Source of the DNA: SM1-50 sp964467345
Lineage (GTDB): Archaea > Thermoplasmatota > E2 > DHVEG-1
Reading direction: 5' to 3'
Length of the DNA: 13,175 nt
Assembly: GCA_964467345.1 (NCBI GenBank)
Contig: CAYXPY010000045.1
Span: forward strand, 1 to 13,175
Positions 7,728-13,175 of this stretch are shown piece after piece. The position numbers and the translations under genes were made by a program. The notes under the pieces were generated by a model that saw only the letters and a list, made by a program, of their open reading frames with translations, was not told where the DNA came from and searched no databases. The stretch's first letter is position 1. Each line of letters opens with the position of its first letter.

Positions 7728-7925
7728 ATGATTTCCCAGGAAAAAACCACTGAAAAGATGAAAAAATACTTATACTCCAACTCTATTGCGGCACATCCCT
7801 ATTACCTAATGGAGGACAGCTTTGAAGACCGTAAATCCACTGGTTCTGTAAAGCATCCAATATTAGATATCTATACTAATAGGAACAAGATGAAAGAAGA
7901 AAGAAAGGGAGCGTTTTTAACATGA
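7728..7925 (+). CDS. Possible 65-residue protein between regulator and acs
   Basis: An open frame of 65 codons begins 3 bases after the regulator stop. It has AAGGAG about 11 bases upstream and overlaps the acs start by 4 bases (ATGA). This spacing is typical of a translated operon gene. The protein is charged, lysine/glutamate-rich and soluble, with no motif, signal or membrane segment I recognise. Against it: composition is low-complexity A-rich, and the same interval may simply be the leader of acs. A TATA-like CTTATAC near 7769-7775 inside it could start a separate acs transcript. An in-frame ATG at 7809 would give a shorter form. If real, its position suggests a part in acetyl-CoA synthetase expression or activity, but no function can be assigned. 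Confidence 0.4.
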   Translation: MISQEKTTEKMKKYLYSNSIAAHPYYLMEDSFEDRKSTGSVKHPILDIYTNRNKMKEERKGAFLT

Positions 7926-9877
7926 CTGGCGAGAACATATCAGTCCTCTTGGACGAAAAACGGGTTTTTAAACCTTCAAAAGAATTTGTGAACAACACAA
8001 ACGTAAAGCAGTGGATGGACAAACACAACATCAAAACAATCGACGAGTTATACAAGAAAACAGACAACTGGGAATGGTTCTGGGGCGAAATGGCAAAGGA
8101 ACTTCTTGAGTTCTACGCCCCACCAAAAAAGACGGTTGAATGGGACGCCCCCTGGGTGAAATGGTTCGTCGGGGCGAAATACAACATCGTCCATGACGCA
8201 GTTGACCGACATGTAAAGACCTGGCGAAAAAACAAAGTCGCCTTCATCTTCGAAGGAGAACCAGGGGACGTACGGAAACTAACCTACAACGACCTCTACA
8301 TAGAAGTAAATAAACTCGCAAACGCATTGAAAAAAATGGGGATTAAGAAAGGCGATCGTGTCGGTGTGTACCTCCCCATGATCCCTGAGTTACCTGTCGC
8401 GATGCTTGCCTGTGCGAAGATCGGAGCGGTCCACTCCGTGGTCTTCTCCGGGTTCAGCGCCTCAGCGTTCAGAGACCGGATGCTTGACTGCGAAGCAAAA
8501 GCAGTCATCACCTGTGATAGCTTCTGGCGACGTGGCAAGAAAGTACCCCTGAAAAACCAGACTGACGAGGCGGTAAAAGAAGTACCCAGCGTCAAACACG
8601 TCATCGTCTACAAGAGAACCGGTGATCAAGTGAACTGGAACGACAAAAAAGACTCCTGGTGGCAGGACATCGTAAAAGACGCACCCCGGGAATGCGAAAC
8701 CGAGCATCTTGATGCTAACGACCCCCTCTACTTCCTCTATACCTCCGGGACGACCGGCAAACCAAAAGGAATCATCCATGCCCATGCAGGATACTCTGTT
8801 GGAATCGCACAGACCCTCAAATGGGTCTTTGACATAAAAGACGAGGATGTCTACTGGTGCGCCGCTGATATCGGCTGGGTCACCGGACATTCCTACATCG
8901 CCTATGCGCCACTTATTCTTGGTGCAACCTCGGTCATCTACGAGGGAGCCCCTGACTGGCCGCAACCAGACCGCTGGTGGGACATTATTGAGAAATACGG
9001 CGTCAGCGTGTTCTACACCTCACCAACCAGTGTCCGATTGTTCATGCGACATGGGGAAGACTGGCCTAAGAAACACGACCTTTCCAGCCTGCGGCTCCTT
9101 GGATCTGTCGGTGAACCAATCAACCCAGAGGCATGGATCTGGTACTACAAACACATCGGTGGCGAGCACTGCCAGATCATGGATACCTGGTGGCAAACCG
9201 AGACGGGGCATTTCGTCATCTCACCTTTACCAATCACACCCTTGAAACCTGGCTCTGCCACACGGGCGTTACCAGGGATGGCCGCCGCGGTGTACAACGA
9301 ACAAGGCCAACCTGTCGTCAACGGTGGGGGAAACCTTGTCTTACTGCATCCATGGCCCGGCATGCTCCGAGGCATCCATAAGAATCCGGAGCGGTACAAG
9401 GAAACCTACTGGGGAAAATACAAAAATATCTATCTTGCCGGGGACGTCACCCGTCAGGACAGCGATGGATACTTCTGGATCCAGGGACGAGCCGATGATG
9501 TCCTGAAGATCTCTGGTCATCGTATCGGGAACTCCGAGGTCGAATCCGCCCTGGTCAGCCATCCGATGGTCGCAGAAGCAGCAGTCATCGGAAAACCACA
9601 TGAGGAGAAAGGAGAATCCATCACCTCGTTTGTGGTGCTTAGGAAAGGAATCGAGCCGACCGAAGATCTGAAAAAACTCCTCAGAGAGCATGTGGCAAAA
9701 GAGATGGGAAAACTAGCTAGACCCGATGAGATCTGGTTTGTTACCGATGTCCCAAAGACCCGCAGTGGGAAGATCATGCGACGGGTCATCCGGGCAAAGG
9801 CCCTTGGCCAAGAAGTCGGGGATACCTCAACGCTGGCAAACCCTGAAGCAGTCGATGAAATCGGAAAAGCCCAGTAA
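7922..9877 (+). CDS. acs: Acetyl-CoA synthetase (AMP-forming)
   Basis: Activates acetate with ATP and CoA to acetyl-CoA, AMP and pyrophosphate through acetyl-adenylate, in the cytoplasm. The 651 residues are full length for Acs (about 650). Visible signatures are the N-terminal Acs-specific region; the P-loop-like YTSGTTGKPKG (273-283); WCAADIGWVTGHSY; DTWWQTETG (421-429, with the acetate-pocket tryptophan region); GDVTRQDSDGYFWIQGR; the hinge GRADDVLKISGHRIG (from 522); and the C-terminal SGKIMRR with catalytic Lys617. That lysine is the position inactivated by acetylation in bacterial Acs. The start has GGGAG about 9 bases upstream. It lies in a rightward unit with the regulator, opposite the ATP-citrate lyase operon, so acetate and citrate routes to acetyl-CoA are neighbours. 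Propionyl-CoA synthetase is possible, but motif content and context favour acetate. A hairpin terminator spans its stop codon. Confidence 0.95.
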   Translation: MTGENISVLLDEKRVFKPSKEFVNNTNVKQWMDKHNIKTIDELYKKTDNWEWFWGEMAKELLEFYAPPKKTVEWDAPWVKWFVGAKYNIVHDAVDRHVKTWRKNKVAFIFEGEPGDVRKLTYNDLYIEVNKLANALKKMGIKKGDRVGVYLPMIPELPVAMLACAKIGAVHSVVFSGFSASAFRDRMLDCEAKAVITCDSFWRRGKKVPLKNQTDEAVKEVPSVKHVIVYKRTGDQVNWNDKKDSWWQDIVKDAPRECETEHLDANDPLYFLYTSGTTGKPKGIIHAHAGYSVGIAQTLKWVFDIKDEDVYWCAADIGWVTGHSYIAYAPLILGATSVIYEGAPDWPQPDRWWDIIEKYGVSVFYTSPTSVRLFMRHGEDWPKKHDLSSLRLLGSVGEPINPEAWIWYYKHIGGEHCQIMDTWWQTETGHFVISPLPITPLKPGSATRALPGMAAAVYNEQGQPVVNGGGNLVLLHPWPGMLRGIHKNPERYKETYWGKYKNIYLAGDVTRQDSDGYFWIQGRADDVLKISGHRIGNSEVESALVSHPMVAEAAVIGKPHEEKGESITSFVVLRKGIEPTEDLKKLLREHVAKEMGKLARPDEIWFVTDVPKTRSGKIMRRVIRAKALGQEVGDTSTLANPEAVDEIGKAQ

Positions 9878-9916
9878 GGGCACTTTTTCCTCCCTTTTTT
9901 TCTTTTTCTTTTTTTT
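9869..9916 (+). terminator. Terminator overlapping the acs stop codon
   Basis: GCCC (9869-9872) pairs with GGGC (9878-9881) around AGTAA, so the acs stop codon lies in the loop. A T-run follows from 9884, then a long T/C tract to 9916. The stem is only 4 bp, but the pyrimidine tract alone fits an archaeal oligo-T terminator. It separates acs from the fumarase genes. Confidence 0.65.
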
Positions 9917-9963
9917 ACGCAAAACCTTATTTGTTTCAGATGATATCGTTCTGATGAGGTCAT

Positions 9964-10824
9964 ATGGATACCACACACATCGAGGAAGGGATCGTACAGT
10001 TACTCCGTAAAGCAGAAACCCAGATTCCCTCTGATGTGGTCGCTGCCTTGAAAAAAGCAGCACAGACCGAGACAGGGGTAGCAAAAATACAACTTGAGGC
10101 GGTGCAGACGAATATCACACTGGCGTTGGAAAAACAAGCCCCAATCTGCCAGGACACCGGGATCCTTACGTTTTTTGTGCAAATAGGCACAGCGTACCCT
10201 GGGATAGGGGCGTTGAAACACACCATTGAACAAGCGGTCGTCCGGGCGACCAAGGAGATCCCGTTGCGACCCAACACGGTTGATCCGTTCAGTGGAAAAA
10301 ACCACAGCGATAATCTCGGGTCGTATCTGCCGCATATCATCTGGGATTTCATTGCAGGGGATTCGGTCCGTATCGTTGTCTTGCCAAAGGGGAGTGGCAG
10401 TGAGAATGTCAGTGCGTTAGCGATGCTGCCCCCAAGTGCCGGCTTTGAAGGCATCAGCCGATGTGTCGTCGATGTCGTGACAAAAGCAGGTGGCAGACCC
10501 TGCCCACCGATTGTGGTCGGTGTGGGGATCGGCGGGAGTGCTGATCTGGTCATGAACCTGGGGAAACGCGCGCTGTTCAGACCGGTGGGCAGTAGACATC
10601 CGGAAAAACGTATCGCGACATTTGAGAAACAACTGCTTGAGCTGATAAATAGGACTGGTATTGGTCCGATGGGGCTTGGTGGAAAGACGACCGCACTTGA
10701 CGTCCACATAGAAGTCGCGCATCGTCATCCGGCAAGCCTTCCGGTTGGTGTGGTGATCCAGTGCTGGGCAGACCGTCGGGCGACCATGGAAATCCAGAAG
10801 GATGGAAGCTGGACGGTGCACTAA
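9964..10824 (+). CDS. fumA: Class I fumarase, alpha (N-terminal) subunit
   Basis: With the next gene this forms an iron-sulfur class I fumarate hydratase, converting fumarate and malate reversibly. The 286 residues match the N-terminal domain of E. coli FumA and the alpha subunit of the L(+)-tartrate dehydratase family. Motifs are CQDTG (Cys62), GSGSENVS, GRPCPP (Cys180), VGIGGSAD, TGIGPMGLGGKTT and VIQCWADRRA (Cys267). The Cys62/180/267 spacing agrees with the three cluster ligands of E. coli FumA (105/224/318, from memory). The ATG has GAGGT only 3 bases upstream, which is close; a TATA-like CTTATTTG near 9926 could drive a very short leader. It is separated from acs by a terminator, and the beta gene begins 1 base after its stop. 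Tartrate dehydratase cannot be excluded from sequence, but the surrounding TCA genes favour fumarase. Confidence 0.93.
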   Translation: MDTTHIEEGIVQLLRKAETQIPSDVVAALKKAAQTETGVAKIQLEAVQTNITLALEKQAPICQDTGILTFFVQIGTAYPGIGALKHTIEQAVVRATKEIPLRPNTVDPFSGKNHSDNLGSYLPHIIWDFIAGDSVRIVVLPKGSGSENVSALAMLPPSAGFEGISRCVVDVVTKAGGRPCPPIVVGVGIGGSADLVMNLGKRALFRPVGSRHPEKRIATFEKQLLELINRTGIGPMGLGGKTTALDVHIEVAHRHPASLPVGVVIQCWADRRATMEIQKDGSWTVH

Positions 10825-10825
10825 C

Positions 10826-11368
10826 ATGCAGTATCATGTGACACTCCCCGTTTCAGAAGATATGCTAAGAAGTCTACGGGTCCATGACATCCTCTCTGTC
10901 TCCGGGAAACTTTTCACGGCACGTGACGGGGCGCATCTGAAGATGCTGTCGATGAAGCCAAAGGACCTTCCGTTCGACCCATCATCCATGGCACTGTATC
11001 ATTGTGGGCCTTTGATGAAGCAGGAAAACGGACGATGGATTGCGATATCTGCTGGGCCAACGACCAGCCGACGTATGGAGGAATCGGAAGACATCCTGTT
11101 GGATCGTTTCGGTTTTCATCTGATCATCGGTAAGGGCGGGATGGGGCAGCGGACGAGAAACGCACTGATGAAAACCGGGTCTGTGTACGCAGCGTTCCCT
11201 GGTGGCGCTGGGGTGCTTGCTGCTGAGAAGATCACCGCTGTATCTGCGGTGTACTGGTTGGAGGAGCTCGGGATGCCAGAGGCAGTTTGGGTCCTTGAGG
11301 TTGCGGAGTTTGGTCCGCTTGTCGTGGCGATGGATTCTTCGGGGAAATCATTATATAAAGACCTGTAA
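10826..11368 (+). CDS. fumB: Class I fumarase, beta (C-terminal) subunit
   Basis: Partner of the alpha subunit; it supplies the C-terminal swivel domain of class I fumarase. I chose the ATG at 10826 (180 residues). The product then starts MQYHVTLPVSEDMLRSLRVHD, the usual opening of beta subunits, 1 base after the alpha stop. The in-frame ATG at 10802 overlaps alpha and adds eight residues without family resemblance. Motifs are VHDILSVSGKLFTARDGAH, SAGPTTSRRM (substrate-binding Gly-Pro-Thr-Thr-Ser), IGKGGMG, FPGGAGVLA and WVLEVAEFGPLVVAMD. No clear SD precedes it, so it probably relies on coupling to alpha. The 3' end contains TTATATAAAG (11351-11360), a TATA-like sequence that may be chance. 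Same fumarase versus tartrate dehydratase caveat as alpha. Confidence 0.93.
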   Translation: MQYHVTLPVSEDMLRSLRVHDILSVSGKLFTARDGAHLKMLSMKPKDLPFDPSSMALYHCGPLMKQENGRWIAISAGPTTSRRMEESEDILLDRFGFHLIIGKGGMGQRTRNALMKTGSVYAAFPGGAGVLAAEKITAVSAVYWLEELGMPEAVWVLEVAEFGPLVVAMDSSGKSLYKDL

Positions 11369-11442
11369 ATCCCTGTCTGTTCCCCGCAAGTTGCTTCGAG
11401 GGATCGTTATGAAGGGGGTCATATAGTGGTTGTTGTCGTAAA

Positions 11443-11458
11443 CGAATTTCTTTTATAG
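11443..11458 (+). promoter_or_regulatory. TATA-like promoter of the lipoprotein gene
   Basis: CGAA followed by CTTTTATAG (11450-11458) looks like an archaeal BRE/TATA pair. A start about 25 bases downstream would fall near 11480, just before the ATG at 11486. It therefore supports a nearly leaderless transcript and the shorter lipoprotein start. The gap 11369-11485 holds nothing else I can support. Confidence 0.45.
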
Positions 11459-11485
11459 ATGATGGTGTTTCTTCTTCCGGTATAT

Positions 11486-11998
11486 ATGAAACGTGTTCTA
11501 CTCTTCCCGGGAATTGTGATTCTTCTTCTTGTTCTGCTACCGGGGTGTACCGAGCAGACTGCTTCTCGTTCATACACAAACGAGACGTATGAGTTCTCCC
11601 TGAACTCACCGGAAGGCTGGAAGGAGATGGAAAACGAGCTTCCAACCGTCGCTGTCTGGTTTACCCCGGTAAACACTTCTGAGGTGTCTTTACAGATTGA
11701 TGTGCCGTTTATCCTAAGTGAGGGCCGGTCATTAAGCACCTTTGCGGACCAAGTCGAGGAGAATCTCTCTGAGAATGGCGTGAACCATACGATTCTTTCT
11801 CGTGACTGGCGGCCTCTTGGTTCCCTGCAAGCCTATGAAATCGCCTTTATCTATGAGCTGGAGGGGACGATGGTGTATACTAAGCAGGTTGCAGTGCTTC
11901 GGACAAGGACCGTGTTTTTGATAACGTTCACCGCGCCATATGCTGCATCAGCAGCGTATGTATCAGTGGTGGATCAGAGCATCGATTCGTTCCAATAA
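11486..11998 (+). CDS. Predicted lipoprotein with PsbP/DcrB-like domain
   Basis: A 170-residue exported protein. From the ATG at 11486 the start is MKRVLLF, a hydrophobic stretch to residue 18, then the lipobox Leu-Pro-Gly-Cys with Cys21, so it is probably lipid-anchored outside the cytoplasmic membrane. An upstream in-frame ATG at 11459 adds nine residues, but it overlaps the likely TATA box, so I prefer the shorter form. The mature part opens with YTNETYEFSLNSPEGWK and continues as alternating beta strands with a VTFTAP-like strand (FLITFTAP) near the end. This pattern is typical of PsbP-like/DcrB (DUF1795-type) domains. Family function is poorly defined and no catalytic residue is apparent. 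It follows the fumarase genes on the same strand with a 117-base gap and probably its own promoter, so a metabolic link is not implied. Confidence is high for a lipoprotein, moderate for the fold. Confidence 0.8.
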   Translation: MKRVLLFPGIVILLLVLLPGCTEQTASRSYTNETYEFSLNSPEGWKEMENELPTVAVWFTPVNTSEVSLQIDVPFILSEGRSLSTFADQVEENLSENGVNHTILSRDWRPLGSLQAYEIAFIYELEGTMVYTKQVAVLRTRTVFLITFTAPYAASAAYVSVVDQSIDSFQ

Positions 11999-12028
11999 CA
12001 GAGGTTTACCAGGAGGGGAGACTGTTTT

Positions 12029-12088
12029 CATTTTGTCATTTTGTCACGACAAGTATATAAAGAAAGACAGAGAAAGTATATCATGATA
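12029..12088 (+). promoter_or_regulatory. Strong TATA promoter with stacked repeats
   Basis: CATTTTGT occurs twice in tandem (12029-12036, 12037-12044). TTGTC/GACAA form an inverted repeat around AC (12041-12052), directly against the TATA box TATATAA (12054-12060). AAGTATAT occurs at 12051-12058 and again at 12074-12081. TATCATGATA (12079-12088) is a perfect 10-bp palindrome where transcription would begin, about 25-30 bases after the TATA box. This looks like a promoter with operators on both sides. The T-rich tandem repeat could instead be, or also be, the terminator of the upstream lipoprotein gene. Confidence 0.55.
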
Positions 12089-12119
12089 ATAAATATCAAT
12101 GAAGGATGGTGAGAAAAAA

Positions 12120-12206
12120 ATGGAAACAATACTCATAGGTGTAGTAGCCGGAGCGGTTGCCGCAGGAATCATGCCTCTTCAGAGCATCATGCCGTCATTA
12201 TATTAA
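12120..12206 (+). CDS. Possible 28-residue membrane protein
   Basis: ATG at 12120 opens a 28-codon frame ending in TAA. GGTGAG lies about 6-7 bases upstream, and a well-formed promoter precedes it. An in-frame ATG at 12099 would add seven residues but lacks an SD. The product has a hydrophobic segment (about residues 4-18, ILIGVVAGAVAAGIM) with small residues at Gly7, Gly11 and Ala15/Gly16. This could be a single membrane helix able to pack against another helix. The tail contains two Pro residues and ends in Tyr. I recognise no family. It could be a small membrane regulator or toxin-like peptide, or the frame could be chance downstream of a promoter for a non-coding RNA. The rest of the gap (11999-12119, 12207-12275) has no other gene; GGAAG/CTTCC at 12225-12243 is a weak hairpin. 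Confidence 0.4.
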   Translation: METILIGVVAGAVAAGIMPLQSIMPSLY

Positions 12207-12275
12207 AACAAAAAAGATTTGGAGGGAAGTTAAACAATCTTCCATATAACCTGTATATCGAGGCGTGTTCACAAG

Positions 12276-13175
12276 TTAAAATTCAAATTCAGGCAACCAA
12301 CGCTCTTTATAGAATTTCTCAGCAATCCAAAAAGTTTGTTTTTTTATTGCATTTGGAAATCTTGAGTATAAGTCTTCCATTATTTTACCGAGCTGGTCTA
12401 CATTATCAACGATTAATTCAAATTCCAAATCGCACCAACCAATTGCAACATTCAACGTATCACAATATGGTTTCTCTTTGACATAATTCCAAATAGCGGT
12501 TCTTTGTTTATGATCTCTCAAATAGATATCTAATTTATAATGTTGTAAGCCAAACGTAACCAAATCAACATTTACCCGAAATGCATTAATAACTCCATTC
12601 TTCATAAGACTATTGAGTCGGTAATTCACTGTTTGCGAAGATACTTTAAGTTTTTCAGCAAGATCAATCAGGGGAATCCGAGCGTTTACAGCCATTTCAT
12701 TTAACAAAGCATAATCAATTTTATCAATCTCAACTGATTTTCCACCACATGTTGTTCTATACATCAATCTCTCTGATTTCTCTTGATAATCGGGAAGTAG
12801 AAAGGATTTTTTATAATTAAAAGCTTCAACATAGACAGAGAGAGTGACTTTAGCAAAATAATCCTCAAATTCATCAAGTGTTTTATTCCAGAACTGATAA
12901 AACTCATAAATGTCTTTTACCCAAATAATGACATCGAAATCAACCTCTGCCTTAAGGGAAATAACAGCCCATACGTTTCTATAGCTAATGAAATGCTGGA
13001 TAATTTTATCTTTTATTGAGGAACTTACATACTGAAAATTTATATAGATTCTATAGACTTGATATCCAAGTTTAAACGTATTAATCGCTGTCCAGAAATT
13101 CTTTATAATTCCTTCATCCTGCATCCGTTTAATTCTGTAGGAGACGACATCCTTTTTCAATCCGACTTTTTTTCC
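12276..13175 (-). CDS. Tandem Lrp/AsnC-like regulator, 5' end beyond window
   Basis: The frame stays open to the right edge, so 299 C-terminal residues are visible. The TTG at 13160 is an internal leucine, not a start: the preceding codons continue a helix-turn-helix (GKKVGLKKDVVSYRIKRM, then DEGIIKN). After this first HTH comes an alpha/beta effector-like region (about 26-130 of the visible part). A second HTH follows (IDYALLNEMAVNARIPLIDLAEKLKVSSQTVNYRLNSL is its region, with VSSQTVNYRL as recognition helix), then a second alpha/beta region ending WLPEFEF. This is two Lrp-type units in one chain, an arrangement seen in uncultured archaea. Ligand and targets are unknown. Base composition differs: 17 of 60 bases are G/C in 12301-12360, against 32 of 60 in 4021-4080, which suggests a different origin. 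It converges on the small 12120-12206 frame and has no obvious terminator. Confidence 0.88.
   Translation of the reverse strand, partial: GKKVGLKKDVVSYRIKRMQDEGIIKNFWTAINTFKLGYQVYRIYINFQYVSSSIKDKIIQHFISYRNVWAVISLKAEVDFDVIIWVKDIYEFYQFWNKTLDEFEDYFAKVTLSVYVEAFNYKKSFLLPDYQEKSERLMYRTTCGGKSVEIDKIDYALLNEMAVNARIPLIDLAEKLKVSSQTVNYRLNSLMKNGVINAFRVNVDLVTFGLQHYKLDIYLRDHKQRTAIWNYVKEKPYCDTLNVAIGWCDLEFELIVDNVDQLGKIMEDLYSRFPNAIKKQTFWIAEKFYKERWLPEFEF

Noticed and set aside
9960..10709. 249-codon minus-strand frame opposite fumarase alpha
   Set aside because: Long but fully antisense to a gene with all class I fumarase motifs; the product shows no domain.
10802..10825. Upstream ATG for fumarase beta, overlapping alpha
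   Set aside because: The extra eight residues do not resemble family N-termini; ATG 10826 gives the usual start.
11340..11387. CGGGGAA/TTCCCCG as a fumarase operon terminator
   Set aside because: The loop is almost 40 bases and no T-run follows the stem, so it is not convincing.
11459..11485. Upstream ATG for the lipoprotein
   Set aside because: It abuts the likely TATA box and would precede the transcript start; ATG 11486 gives a standard lipoprotein signal.
12276..13160. TTG at 13160 as the start of the Lrp-type regulator
   Set aside because: The frame remains open to the edge and the upstream codons (GKKVG) complete a helix-turn-helix, so the gene is truncated by the window.
1..13175. 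CRISPR array, insertion sequence, prophage or defence island
   Set aside because: No regularly spaced repeats, transposase, integrase or defence-type domains are seen; the content is metabolic and regulatory.

Overview
The window looks like a chromosomal fragment of an uncultured archaeon. The reasons are A+T-rich TATA-type promoter elements at plausible distances, oligo-T terminators, two regulators built from duplicated winged-helix or Lrp-type units, and strong AGGAGG Shine-Dalgarno sites. The phylum cannot be read from the sequence. Most of the window is roughly half G+C; the last 900 bases are clearly more A+T-rich.

Layout, left to right. Bases 1-125 hold no gene, only a hairpin/T-run terminator for the minus-strand operon. 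Bases 126-6461 are one tight minus-strand operon transcribed as aconitase, NADP-type isocitrate dehydrogenase, ATP-citrate lyase ATP-grasp subunit (aclB), ATP-citrate lyase catalytic subunit (aclA). Gaps are 20, 17 and 2 bases. Bases 6462-6644 are an A+T-rich divergent control region with nested inverted repeats. Facing right are a regulator made of two similar winged-helix halves, a possible 65-residue small protein, and an AMP-forming acetyl-CoA synthetase that ends in a terminator. Then come the two subunits of a class I fumarase, a predicted lipoprotein with a PsbP/DcrB-like domain, and a promoter-rich gap with a possible 28-residue membrane protein. Last is the 3' part of a minus-strand tandem Lrp-type regulator that runs off the window edge.

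The genes form a central-carbon block. The minus-strand operon carries the steps linking 2-oxoglutarate, isocitrate, citrate, and acetyl-CoA plus oxaloacetate. Acetyl-CoA synthetase links free acetate to acetyl-CoA, and fumarase supplies another cycle step. This fits either a reductive TCA cycle (citrate cleavage) or, with ATP-citrate lyase running backwards, an oxidative cycle fed by acetate. No citrate synthase, 2-oxoglutarate oxidoreductase, succinyl-CoA synthetase or fumarate reductase lies in the window, so direction is undecided. The regulator next to the divergent promoter is the natural candidate to control both arms. I see no rRNA, tRNA, CRISPR array, insertion sequence or integrase.
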